Counted from the stretch's first letter, positions 6,609 through 13,994 are shown. The stretch is 14,492 nt of DNA from Ruminococcus sp. (GCA_024697705.1 JAILFF010000024.1:1-14492); one strand, 5' to 3'. Translations and numbers: made by a program. Notes: generated by a model not told the origin, from the sequence alone.

Positions 6609-7984
6609 CTGTCTATCGTGTTATAAAGGTCGTTAGAGTAAAATTTGTAGCCTATCTGACGATCGAAGCCCTCCTTGTCGGAGACGGTCATCAACAGCTC
6701 GTAATACTGCACGCGGCTGCTGATCGGCAGCACGGGGTCGCCGTATGAGCTGTATTCGTAAGCGATCATTCCGTTCGCGTCAAGACCCGCAAGGCGTATT
6801 TCCCCGAATTCGGTATAGATAGAGGGGGTTGTGCCGAGATAAAGCTCTATACGGCAAAGCTTCATATCCGCTTTTGAAAGCGACTCGTCCTCGAAGTTGA
6901 AAGTGCCGACGTTCTCGTTATCGACAAGCTCGTGCGGCGTTTCAGCCAGACGAATCTTTATTCCCGAGCCTGCCTCGTCGGCAAGGCTTGAATAGAAATA
7001 ACCGGGCTCATAATTGTAATCATGATAAAGCGGTGCGTCGAGCGGCTCGGTATACGGTTCTTTCTCGAACTCCGCAAGCGCTTCACTCAGCACGAGCTTT
7101 TGGGTTATCGTTTGTATCTCTCCCGAGCTGTCCTTACATTCGAGCGACAGGGTATAGCTGCCTGTGGGCGTTACGCAGAGCGGCACGCCGTGAAGCTCGC
7201 TGCCCGAGCCGTAATTCTCGTTTTCGGTCGTCCAGGTAAACTGCGCCTCGTCGTCGCCAAACCCCGTAAGGGTGATGCTTCCGACCGTATAATCGCTGTC
7301 GGAAAGCGAGATGTCGCATTTCATGCCGTACCAGATGTATTCTGTACGGCGCGGGTCGGAGATGCTTAGCGAGCCGCTGTAATCGCTGTCGATGCCGTAG
7401 CAGCCCGCGATCTTTTTGTCGAAGGTGAAATTATCCGCTTCTGCGGTAATAACGGCGGGCAGGCTGTCATTTTTTATATCGCGGATGGTATTATGCGCGA
7501 TATAAAAGGCATATGGCGCTGTGATAAAAAGGATCAGCATTACGGCTATGATGTTGCCTTTGTTTTTGACAGACTTTACTTCGGGGGCGCTTAGGTCAAA
7601 GTTACTCTGTGCGGCGTATCGGCTGAACTGAACGGTATTGCTCTGATAGCCGCGGTCAGATGAGTAAGTCGGATTTATGCGCGGAGACTGCGGAGCCTTC
7701 CGGTAGGTATTTGGCGGGGTTTCGGAGCTTAAACTGCGTCGGACGGAATCGGTAAAGTCGGCGAATTCCTCTGCCATCTCCGCGCCGGTAAGACGGGATT
7801 CCTCGCGGAGCTGTTCGGCGATAAAGTCATCGGAGCCCGCAGCGTCTTTAAAATGAGTATGAGCCCCGTGACCGTCGCCAAAGCTTTCGCAGCCGATGTC
7901 GTCGCGGGCGGTGAAACATTCGGGGCAGAGATCGGAGTCCGACGGTTTAAAGCGATAACCGCAGCTTTTGCATTTGTAAGCCAT
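6605..7984 (-). CDS. Zinc-ribbon, single-pass membrane protein of unknown function
   Basis: I do not recognise a specific family. The 459-aa product begins with a zinc ribbon, CKSC (Cys5, Cys8) and CPEC (Cys20, Cys23). About 120 residues follow that are polar, acidic and then Ser/Thr/Pro-rich and probably disordered. A single membrane helix (about 144-164) contains IIAVMLILFITAPYAFYIA. The remaining 295 residues, rich in Tyr, Ser, Asp and Gly with beta-strand-like spacing, are predicted outside the cell. The layout, cytoplasmic zinc ribbon plus extracytoplasmic beta domain, recurs in Firmicutes proteins of unknown role. ATG 7984 is chosen because AAGGAGG (7991-7997) lies 6 bases upstream; the TTG at 8002 would place that site inside the gene. 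It overlaps the radical SAM gene by 4 bases. Confidence 0.8.
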   Translation of the reverse strand: MAYKCKSCGYRFKPSDSDLCPECFTARDDIGCESFGDGHGAHTHFKDAAGSDDFIAEQLREESRLTGAEMAEEFADFTDSVRRSLSSETPPNTYRKAPQSPRINPTYSSDRGYQSNTVQFSRYAAQSNFDLSAPEVKSVKNKGNIIAVMLILFITAPYAFYIAHNTIRDIKNDSLPAVITAEADNFTFDKKIAGCYGIDSDYSGSLSISDPRRTEYIWYGMKCDISLSDSDYTVGSITLTGFGDDEAQFTWTTENENYGSGSELHGVPLCVTPTGSYTLSLECKDSSGEIQTITQKLVLSEALAEFEKEPYTEPLDAPLYHDYNYEPGYFYSSLADEAGSGIKIRLAETPHELVDNENVGTFNFEDESLSKADMKLCRIELYLGTTPSIYTEFGEIRLAGLDANGMIAYEYSSYGDPVLPISSRVQYYELLMTVSDKEGFDRQIGYKFYSNDLYNTIDR

Positions 7985-7990
7985 AACAAA

Positions 7991-7997
7991 CCTCCTT
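7991..7997 (-). promoter_or_regulatory. Ribosome binding site deciding the zinc-ribbon gene start
   Basis: The minus strand reads AAGGAGG here, a perfect Shine-Dalgarno, followed after 6 bases by ATG 7984. It rules out the longer TTG-initiated frame from 8002. Confidence 0.85.
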
Positions 7998-8022
7998 TTC
8001 AAGAAGCGGGTAATTACGTGAT

Positions 8023-8535
8023 TTACAGATTATTCTTTGCACGGCGCGGGCAGCTGCTTGTAACGAGCTCAAGTATTTCCGTACTGGGTGTGTACAGCAG
8101 GACCGCTTTGCCGAGCGACTTATGTTCAAAGCGCAGGTAGTAATCGGAAAGTTCGGGATTGCAGGAGGAAGCCTTGACGAAGGTCTCGCCGTCTTCGAGC
8201 TTGAAATCGTCGGTCAGTCTGCCGTATTCGGTAACAGTGTGCAGGTCGATAGTGCATAGTCTTTTGCGCTTTGACTGATTGATTATCTTATCAATATCAA
8301 GGTCGAAGTTCGTGATCGTATATTCGTACTCCACAAAGAAACTGCATATCAGCCGCCAGCCGCCGTAAAGGCTGAGACACGCCGCGAAAAGCCCGATCAT
8401 ATTCAAGACCGTACCCATCGTGAACAGCACCGCCAGCGAAGCGAGCGAGACAGCACAGAGTGTGATAAACACCCTTGACACCTTTTCGTTTGAGGTAAGT
8501 TCTTTTTTTACGATAAACTCCTTGAATTTGTCCAT
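8023..8535 (-). CDS. Small two-helix membrane protein of unknown function
   Basis: This 170-aa protein has a basic N-terminus (MDKFKEFIVKK), two adjacent membrane helices (about 22-42 and 45-67), then a cytoplasmic domain of about 100 residues beginning FVEYEYTITNFDLDIDKI and a basic patch QSKRKRL (87-93). The helical hairpin followed by a small basic domain resembles uncharacterised clostridial membrane proteins (possibly the DUF6106 group). That resemblance is from memory and unproven. ATG 8535 is preceded by AGAGGA about 8 bases upstream. It is the first gene after a strong promoter and lies 38 bases from the zinc-ribbon gene, so both are likely made together and may act together at the membrane. 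Confidence 0.78.
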   Translation of the reverse strand: MDKFKEFIVKKELTSNEKVSRVFITLCAVSLASLAVLFTMGTVLNMIGLFAACLSLYGGWRLICSFFVEYEYTITNFDLDIDKIINQSKRKRLCTIDLHTVTEYGRLTDDFKLEDGETFVKASSCNPELSDYYLRFEHKSLGKAVLLYTPSTEILELVTSSCPRRAKNNL

Positions 8536-8567
8536 AATGATTTTCCTCTCTGTGATGATAATATACC

Positions 8568-8596
8568 ATTATATCACAAAATTATGCATAAATCAA
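8568..8596 (-). promoter_or_regulatory. Vegetative (sigma-A type) promoter of the three-gene operon
   Basis: On the minus strand TTGATT (8591-8596) and a perfect TATAAT (8568-8573) are separated by exactly 17 bases. The expected start of transcription is near 8561, about 25 bases before ATG 8535, leaving room for the AGAGGA ribosome site. Confidence 0.8.
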
Positions 8597-8640
8597 GTCA
8601 TATTTTGCGGGTGTCGGGGATAAGAAAAAAGCAAAATTGC

Positions 8641-8670
8641 AAAAAAGAAACCGCGGAGCGAACGAGCGGT
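8641..8670 (-). terminator. Possible intrinsic terminator of the five-gene operon
   Basis: On the minus strand ACCGC and GCGGT (8666-8670 and 8650-8654) can pair around an 11-base loop, followed by TTTCTTTTTT (8641-8649 and beyond). The stem is only 5 bp, so it is weak. It lies between the end of the operon at 9045 and the next promoter at 8596, where a terminator would be expected. Confidence 0.4.
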
Positions 8671-8752
8671 CTGTGCGGTCGGCAATATCATACCTGTGTG
8701 GCAGAGCCCCTCCGTGTAGGGTCGAGCATAGTGTCGTCCGTTACTGACTGCC

Positions 8753-8870
8753 CCGACCTCGCGCAAATAAAAAATCGGCAATTTCTTTGTTTCCGTACTG
8801 TTTTGCAGAGTTTTTCGCCTGCGGGTTTTGGTACGAATTTCTTGAAATTGCCGATTATATTTTTGGTCGG
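8753..8870. repeat. MITE-like inverted repeat, copy 1
   Basis: AATCGGCAATTTC (8773-8785) is matched by its perfect reverse complement GAAATTGCCGATT (8844-8856). Outer ends CCGACC (8753-8758) and GGTCGG (8865-8870) also pair, giving imperfect terminal repeats of about 27-33 bases. CGTAC (8794-8798) and GTACG (8831-8835) form a further inner arm. There is no coding capacity. A diverged second copy is at 14154-14320. Confidence 0.8.
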
Positions 8871-8949
8871 AAATGCTTTTTGCTAATTATCTGTAAATGA
8901 GAAATGAGCGCGTTTGGATAAATTGCATAAATAATTATTGTTAGATAAA

Positions 8950-9032
8950 GCCTTGCGGCGAGAACGGCGGGTGCAAGCCCTCTGAAGAATGGTTCTCACA
9001 CACCAAGACTTTTGGCTTGACCTCACTTTGCG
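8950..9032. repeat. Hairpin/AAGACTTTTGG repeat module, copy 1
   Basis: GAGAAC (8960-8965) and GTTCTC (8992-8997) can pair across CTGAAGAATGG, and AAGACTTTTGG (9005-9015) followed by a CTTGACCTCACTTTGCG segment closes the module. It corresponds to 14361-14452, where the order CTGAAGAA-GGGTT then AAGACTTTTGG then CCTTCACTTGCG is repeated. This copy is more degenerate. Confidence 0.65.
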
Positions 9033-9044
9033 TTTTTGGGCTTC

Positions 9045-10103
9045 TTACCACGGAATAAGCCCGTCGATATCTTCATCGGCAAAGCCCTTCCGCATAGTGT
9101 CCCTGACAGCCGAATAGCCCCTGCCTTCGTCGTCGTCCGCAAAGAGATGCAGCGTCCTGTCGGGGTCGCAGAAGGGCAGATGCATCTCTGCGCGAAGTCC
9201 TCCCATCAGCGGCGAGACCGAAAAGCGCAGATCGCCGCCGAAACGCTCGCAGTACACACTCGCAAGCGCCACGCCGAGACCCTCGCCCGTCGGGGTCGGA
9301 GGCTTTAAATATACCTCTTTGAAGGACGAAACATACTCGGGGTCTGCCTTGCAGCCGTTGTCGTCAACAACTATCACCAGATCGCCGCCTTCTTCATACG
9401 CCGTCAGCCTGACGCGGGTCTTCTGACCCTCGGGCGTGGCGCTGTGCAGATAGGCGTTTATCAGCAGATTCACCACCGCGCACTCGAAGCCTTTCCGCTC
9501 CGTTACGGCGTACAGATTTTCGTCTACGTCCGACTCGAAGATCAGTGCCTCCGACCGCGCCGCCACTCCCGCAAACCACCATGCTATCGTGTGCAGCCTT
9601 TCCGATACCGGTTCGAGAGCCTCGTAGCCGCCCCCGCCGAGTATCCTCAGCAGCGACATGAAATTCACCGACGACGCGCAGAGCCTTCCGTAGCGCGATC
9701 GGTTTATCATATTCGACGTTTTCGCCGTATACGACAGCTTGCGGGCGTAGTCGAGCATGGTAGAACGCACGTTATCGACAGCCTTGCTGAAATTTTTGAA
9801 GGCATCGGTAGCGCCCATCACGAGCAGCAGATCGTTGCTGCCGTAAAGCTCCATAAAATAGAATCTCACCTCGCCGTTTTCGCCGATGACGGGCGTGATC
9901 TTGAGCGCTCTGCCGTCGGCACAGGGGAACGCGCTCTCGCAGGTGATCTTCTGACCCGACAGGGGCTTTTTCAGTTTTTTAAGGACGTCGGGAAGCGGCG
10001 TTTCGGAATTCGTCCACACAGGATCGAAATTGCCGTAGGTGATATACGATTCCCGACCGCTTTTGCGGGCGATGTCCCTGAGAACACTGTAATCGTCCGT
10101 CAT
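9045..10103 (-). CDS. Soluble HATPase (histidine-kinase-like) protein lacking a visible H-box
   Basis: The 352-aa protein has no membrane helix. Residues about 20-88 look PAS-like (YGNFDPVWTN; LKITPVIGENGEVRFYFMEL). The C-terminal half is a GHKL ATPase domain with N-box ECAVVNLLINAYLHS (207-221), a reduced G1 box VVDDNGC (245-251) and G2 box PTGEGLGVALA (271-281). The helical stretch between (about 100-180), where a kinase would carry its phosphoacceptor in an HELRTPL-like motif, has a single His (His171, in SERLHTIAWW) out of context. It may be a degenerate kinase, a modulator of the neighbouring kinase, or an anti-sigma-like ATPase; the sequence does not decide. The start is ATG 10103 with GAGG/AAAGGA upstream. 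It is 29 bases after the canonical kinase gene and last in the operon. Confidence 0.82.
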   Translation of the reverse strand: MTDDYSVLRDIARKSGRESYITYGNFDPVWTNSETPLPDVLKKLKKPLSGQKITCESAFPCADGRALKITPVIGENGEVRFYFMELYGSNDLLLVMGATDAFKNFSKAVDNVRSTMLDYARKLSYTAKTSNMINRSRYGRLCASSVNFMSLLRILGGGGYEALEPVSERLHTIAWWFAGVAARSEALIFESDVDENLYAVTERKGFECAVVNLLINAYLHSATPEGQKTRVRLTAYEEGGDLVIVVDDNGCKADPEYVSSFKEVYLKPPTPTGEGLGVALASVYCERFGGDLRFSVSPLMGGLRAEMHLPFCDPDRTLHLFADDDEGRGYSAVRDTMRKGFADEDIDGLIPW

Positions 10104-10132
10104 TTTCCTCAGTCCTTTCTTCAGTCATTTCT

Positions 10133-11644
10133 TTAGCCCTTCTTCTTTTTGTCCGAAGAGATCAGCTCAACGTCTACCGTCGGCTTGGAATGTTTCGGAA
10201 CGCTGCCGTCGTTTATCGCGGGGATAGTGATAAGAACGGTCGTTCCCACGCCCTCCTCGCTGTTGATGCCCAGCGTGCCGCCGTGCCTTGTAATTATCTC
10301 GTTGGCGACGGCAAGCCCTATTCCCGAGCCTCGCCGCGTGTGGTTCGCCTTGAAGAACTTCGTCTTTACCTTCGGCAGATCGTCCTTCGAGATGCCTATT
10401 CCCGTGTCGGAGACGAGTATGCAGATATCGCCGTTTTCCTCGTAGGCTTCCACCGATACCGTGTCGCCCTTGTCGGAATACTTTATCGCGTTATCGACAA
10501 TGTTTATGAACACCTGCCGCAGACGGTTCTTGTCGCCGTAAACGAAGGGCAGCATGGTCGGCTCGTAGTAATTGAGCGTTATCCCGAGCGAACGCGCCCT
10601 TTCCTGATAGATAAGCACCGTTTCGCCGAGCTCCGCCAGTATGTCAAGCTTGTCCATTATGAGCGTCAGGCGGTTGTCCTGTATGCGCGAGAAGTCGAGA
10701 AGCTCCTCCACCATCTGCGAAAGCCGCTCGGTCTCGGAGGTGATGACGCGCATACCCTTGACGAAGGTGTCGCGGTCGTCTATCGCCGTGAGCGTTTCGC
10801 TCCAGCCCTTTATCGCGGTGAGCGGCGTTCTGAGCTCGTGCGATACCGAAGAGATGAATTCGTTCTTCATCGACTCGGTGCGGGAAAGCTCCTCCGCCAT
10901 GTAGTTTATCGAATCGCACAGGTCGCCGAGCTCGTCGTCGGAGGTCTTTTCCACGCGCTCGGAGAAATCGCCCTTGGCGATCTTTCGGGCTATCTCGCCT
11001 ATCCTGAGTACGGGGAAAACGATAGAGCGTATGAAGAACCGCCCCGAAAGATAGATAAGCAGCAGTATCAGCGCGAAAATGAGCGTTATCGCTATCATCA
11101 GCATGAGCAGCTGACCATCTACGTTCTTCATCGAGGACACCATTCTGAGCGCCTTGTACTCGCAGCCGCGGAATGAAAGCATCGAGGTCAGGGCTATTAC
11201 CCTTTCGCCGCTCGGCAGGTCGAAGATCGCGTAAGCCATGCCGTTGTCGGCGGATTTTGCGCGGGTGAAGTCCTCAAGGCTCATGTCGTCGGCGGGAGAG
11301 AATCCCGAAGAGGTGATGTCAACGTGCTCGTCGGCGGCTATTGCCATAAGCTCGATCTTGTCCTTTTCGCCGTAGTTTTCGACTATCGTGCGTATCTGCG
11401 CCGAATAGTTTATCTGCTCGGCGGCGGAGTTTTCGAGCGTACCCGTTATCATGTTCATGCGCGACGAAAGATACTGTCTCGCCGAGCTGTAATAGTAGTT
11501 TTTGAGCAGCACGCCTATCAGTATGCCTATTACAATAAGCGCGGCGGCGATCATGCCGAGGCTCGTCGCCTGCCAGTGAGTAACGATGCTGCGCCGTCCG
11601 AAGCGGTTTTTGCTGCCGTCGGATACTACGGCTCCCTCTTTCAT
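10133..11644 (-). CDS. Transmembrane sensor histidine kinase (HAMP, HisKA, HATPase)
   Basis: This 503-aa membrane kinase has the classic layout: helix 1 (about 27-48), an extracytoplasmic sensor of about 130 residues, helix 2 (about 178-200), HAMP (about 203-255), H-box SSVSHELRTPL (265-275, phosphoacceptor His269), N-box NIVDNAIKYS (381-390), G1 DTGIGI (413-418) and G2 GSGIGL (439-444). A basic tail ends in DKKKKG. It would autophosphorylate His269 and pass phosphate to Asp54 of the response regulator encoded two genes upstream. The sensed signal is unknown. ATG 11644 overlaps the hydrolase stop as ATGA, which supports this start and translational coupling. It resembles PhoR/ResE-type kinases in architecture, but that does not identify the regulon. 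Confidence 0.95.
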   Translation of the reverse strand: MKEGAVVSDGSKNRFGRRSIVTHWQATSLGMIAAALIVIGILIGVLLKNYYYSSARQYLSSRMNMITGTLENSAAEQINYSAQIRTIVENYGEKDKIELMAIAADEHVDITSSGFSPADDMSLEDFTRAKSADNGMAYAIFDLPSGERVIALTSMLSFRGCEYKALRMVSSMKNVDGQLLMLMIAITLIFALILLLIYLSGRFFIRSIVFPVLRIGEIARKIAKGDFSERVEKTSDDELGDLCDSINYMAEELSRTESMKNEFISSVSHELRTPLTAIKGWSETLTAIDDRDTFVKGMRVITSETERLSQMVEELLDFSRIQDNRLTLIMDKLDILAELGETVLIYQERARSLGITLNYYEPTMLPFVYGDKNRLRQVFINIVDNAIKYSDKGDTVSVEAYEENGDICILVSDTGIGISKDDLPKVKTKFFKANHTRRGSGIGLAVANEIITRHGGTLGINSEEGVGTTVLITIPAINDGSVPKHSKPTVDVELISSDKKKKG

Positions 11645-12765
11645 TCGGCAGGCTCCTCTTTCGCGGCTGCTCTGTCATAGAATTCCTCGATCAGTTCGAG
11701 CAGATCGGTATTTATCGAGTTCACCATTCTCTTGTTGAAGCTCTTCACAAAGCGTTCGTGCAGATCGTCGGGTATTTTCCCGCCGTATTCGGCAGCGAGC
11801 GCTTCATGGCGGCGGTCGAACTCCTTAAGATAATCGTTGGCGGCGTCGTTCTTGAAAAAGCTCAGATGATCGGCGTATCTCCCTCGCAGCAGATAGAATT
11901 CGGCGTTCGGGTCGGTGATCTTTTCGCGCTTCGAGTAGATGCTCACCCTGTCGATATCGACATAGGTATCATTCTCGCCGTGAATGACAAGCACGGGCAG
12001 TCCCGAACGGTTGATGCCGTCCACCGCGTTAAGACCCGTATATTTGCCGAACTTCGTAAAGTTGTAGCCCTTGACATAAGGCGCGAAAATCGCAGCCCCC
12101 GCCTTGCCGATGTTCTGTTCGGTGCCGAGAAGCGTCATTTCGTTCGGGTAGGCATAGCCCGAAAGCGAAGCCGCCGCCTTTATCTTATGATCGAAATTCA
12201 GCACTGCGCATACCGCATATCCGCCCCAGCTGTGCCCGAGCAGATAAACGGGCAGGTCTTTCAGGCGGTCGTCCGTTTCGGCGTAGGAAAGCGCCTTGTC
12301 AAGGTCGAGCGCCGACTGCACGAGCCCTACCGTACCTTTGCCCTCGCTGGTGGCGCTGCCCGTAGCGTCGTAGGCGAAAACTCTCCACCCGCGGTCGGCG
12401 AACCACATCAGCTGATTGATATACGCTTCGTGACCGACGGTTATCCCGTGCGCGAAAACGAGCAGACCCTTCGGGTCGGCGTTCTCCATGCCGTAGATAT
12501 AGCCGCGCAGGGTATTCTTCCCCGAGCGGAAGCTGACCTCGTATCGGCTGTGACTGACGCTGTAATCGGGGTCGTAGCGCTTCTGATTGGAAAAGCGCCT
12601 GTCGGGATAGCCCCCGCGCCCGAACGACTGTTTCATTCGGTAAGCGGTGAAAGCCGCCATCGTGCCGACTATCGCCGTCAAAACGCCTGCCGCGGGTAAG
12701 AGCCGTTTCAGCATCTTGCGGCGGGCGGCTCTCTTTTTCAGCTTCTTAAAAAACTTGAATTTCAT
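11641..12765 (-). CDS. Membrane-anchored alpha/beta hydrolase (serine hydrolase fold)
   Basis: The 374-aa protein starts with a strongly basic segment (KKLKKRAARRK) and one hydrophobic helix (about 22-42), so it is likely anchored with the enzyme outside the cell. The hydrolase core shows LLVFAHGITVGHE (101-113, oxyanion region), the nucleophile elbow GHSWGG (177-182, Ser179), the acid HGENDTYVD (Asp266) and the histidine YADHLSFF (His300), a complete catalytic triad in canonical order. Many such proteins are lipases, esterases or peptidases; the substrate cannot be read. ATG 12765 has only a weak ribosome site (GGGGTAG), but the next Met (18) has none and would cut into the anchor. The gene lies between the response regulator (26 bases) and the kinase (4-base overlap), so it may be part of that signalling pathway. 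Confidence 0.9.
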   Translation of the reverse strand: MKFKFFKKLKKRAARRKMLKRLLPAAGVLTAIVGTMAAFTAYRMKQSFGRGGYPDRRFSNQKRYDPDYSVSHSRYEVSFRSGKNTLRGYIYGMENADPKGLLVFAHGITVGHEAYINQLMWFADRGWRVFAYDATGSATSEGKGTVGLVQSALDLDKALSYAETDDRLKDLPVYLLGHSWGGYAVCAVLNFDHKIKAAASLSGYAYPNEMTLLGTEQNIGKAGAAIFAPYVKGYNFTKFGKYTGLNAVDGINRSGLPVLVIHGENDTYVDIDRVSIYSKREKITDPNAEFYLLRGRYADHLSFFKNDAANDYLKEFDRRHEALAAEYGGKIPDDLHERFVKSFNKRMVNSINTDLLELIEEFYDRAAAKEEPAE

Positions 12766-12791
12766 ATATTATAAACTACCCCGTTCGTTTG

Positions 12792-13490
12792 TCAGTTTGA
12801 AGACCATTTGTAGCCGAAGCCCCATATCGTGAGTATGTATCTCGGATTGGAGGGCTCGTCCTCTATCTTCATGCGTATGCGGCGGATATTTACGTCCACT
12901 ATCTTGTCGTCGCCGTAGTAGCTGCTGCCCCAGATGTGGTTCAGTATGCTCGAACGGTCGAGGGCGGTATTCTGATTCTTGAAGAAATACTCCATTATCT
13001 GGTATTCCACCTGAGTAAGGTCGATCTGCGTGCCGTTCTTGAACACGGTTCGGCTTTTGAGGTTCAGCGTGAACGGACCGCTCGTGATCGTCGATGAGCT
13101 TTCGGTCTTGGAATGTACCATGCTCACGCGGCGGCAGACCGCGTCAACCCTTGCGATAAGCTCGGAGATCGAAAACGGCTTGGTGATATAATCGTCCGCG
13201 CCCATCATGAGCGAGGAGATCTTATCCATTTCCTGCGATTTAGCGGAGAGCATGATAATGCCCATCGTCTCGCTTTTCTCGCGGAATTTCTTGCACACCT
13301 GCATACCGTCTATGCCGGGCATCATGATATCGAGCAGCGCCACATCGAAGCCGCCCGATTCGTTCTCGAAGGCTTTGAGCGCGTCCTCGCCGCAGCAGAC
13401 GTCCACAACGTCGTAGCCGCTGCGCTTAAGATTGATAACGACGAAATCGCGGATAGATTCCTCGTCCTCGCAAACAAGTACCTTTTTCAT
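12792..13490 (-). CDS. Response regulator, OmpR/PhoB family
   Basis: The 232-aa protein has a receiver domain (1-120) with acidic pair Glu8-Asp9 (VCEDEES), phosphoacceptor Asp54 (LLDIMMPGIDG), Ser82 (MLSAKS) and Lys104 (YITKPFS), then a linker rich in Ser/Thr and a winged-helix DNA-binding domain (about 137-232) ending in VDVNIRRIRMKIEDEPSN and ILTIWGFGYKW. All phosphotransfer residues are present. It should bind direct repeats as a dimer when phosphorylated by the kinase two genes downstream. AAAGGA lies about 11 bases before ATG 13490. The gap to the preceding GNAT gene is only 33 bases, and I see no convincing separate promoter. Its targets are unknown; the operon itself may be one. Confidence 0.95.
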   Translation of the reverse strand: MKKVLVCEDEESIRDFVVINLKRSGYDVVDVCCGEDALKAFENESGGFDVALLDIMMPGIDGMQVCKKFREKSETMGIIMLSAKSQEMDKISSLMMGADDYITKPFSISELIARVDAVCRRVSMVHSKTESSSTITSGPFTLNLKSRTVFKNGTQIDLTQVEYQIMEYFFKNQNTALDRSSILNHIWGSSYYGDDKIVDVNIRRIRMKIEDEPSNPRYILTIWGFGYKWSSN

Positions 13491-13523
13491 AGCGTTTTTA
13501 TCCTTTCTGTGTACTATTATGTT

Positions 13524-13994
13524 TTATGTCGGCTCCGTGCGGAGCGTTTTTTTCATCACATCATAGCAAAGATGATCGTTATTTTCGGTATCTATAATAT
13601 TGTATTCCGTTTCCTTGTAGCCGCGCCGTAAATAGATCGGCTTTGCGGGCAGGGAAGCGTCTATCACTATCTCGTCATAGCTTTTTGCTATAAGCTCTTC
13701 GGCAAAACCGAGAAGAGCGCCGCCGTGACCGTGCCCCTGATATTCGGGCAGAACGAACAGCCTTGCTATCTCGTTTCCGCTGACCGTTACCGTGCCGACG
13801 GTGTTATTATCGTCGCAGTAGCAGAGGTAAACTTTTCCCCGTGAAATGTCCTCCGCGATCCTTTCGTCGCTGTGGTGAGCTAAGAAGAAGTCCACTGCCC
13901 CGCGGGGGTAATAATGCGGGTACACGGCGTTTATAGTCGTGCGGGTGATATTTTTGACGGTCTCGAAGTCCTCCTGACGGGCGGGTGTTATCAT
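13524..13994 (-). CDS. GNAT-family N-acetyltransferase
   Basis: This small cytoplasmic enzyme (156 aa) has the acetyl-CoA binding motif A: ARLFVLPEYQGHGHGGALL, with the Q-G-H-G-H-G pyrophosphate loop. Motif B follows in PAKPIYLRRGYKETEY. The N-terminus ITPARQEDFETVKNITR is typical of the family. It transfers an acetyl group from acetyl-CoA to an amine; the acceptor is unknown. The frame stays open up to 14099, but ATG 13994 is chosen because AAAGGAG (14003-14009) sits 8 bases upstream and the family N-terminus begins there. It is the first gene of the minus-strand run and is followed after 33 bases by the response regulator. A role in the signalling pathway is possible but not shown. Confidence 0.9.
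   Translation of the reverse strand: MITPARQEDFETVKNITRTTINAVYPHYYPRGAVDFFLAHHSDERIAEDISRGKVYLCYCDDNNTVGTVTVSGNEIARLFVLPEYQGHGHGGALLGFAEELIAKSYDEIVIDASLPAKPIYLRRGYKETEYNIIDTENNDHLCYDVMKKTLRTEPT

Larger units (their letters stand above)
8597..9044. other. Gene-free stretch, 448 bases, filled with intergenic repeats
   Basis: I see no credible gene. From left to right it holds a weak minus-strand terminator (8641-8670), a TGTAGGG-type repeat (8715-8740), a MITE-like inverted repeat (8753-8870), an AT-rich part (8880-8950) and a hairpin/AAGACTTTTGG module (about 8950-9040). A short ORF across 8584-8886 reads through these repeats and has no protein-like features. The same modules recur in order at 14072-14452. 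Confidence 0.75.

Noticed and set aside
8584..8886. Possible small + strand gene of 100 codons
   Set aside because: It runs across the promoter of the minus-strand operon and the repeats, has no ribosome site and no protein-like pattern.
10190..11176. Long + strand ORF (328 codons) opposite the histidine kinase
   Set aside because: Rich in Arg, Val, Tyr and His, as expected for the antisense frame of a GC-biased gene. The opposite strand codes for a kinase with all motifs.
11758..12699. Long + strand ORF (313 codons) opposite the hydrolase
   Set aside because: Antisense shadow; the hydrolase on the minus strand has a full catalytic triad.
12766..12780. TATAAT just before the hydrolase start on the minus strand
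   Set aside because: It is only a few bases from the ATG and has no -35 at proper spacing; a promoter here would give almost no leader. The gene is more likely read from upstream.
13532..13550. GCTCC/GGAGC hairpin followed by seven T on the + strand, terminator-like
   Set aside because: It lies in the last codons of the minus-strand GNAT gene, no + strand gene leads into it, and the stem is only 5-6 bp. On the minus strand it has no T-run.
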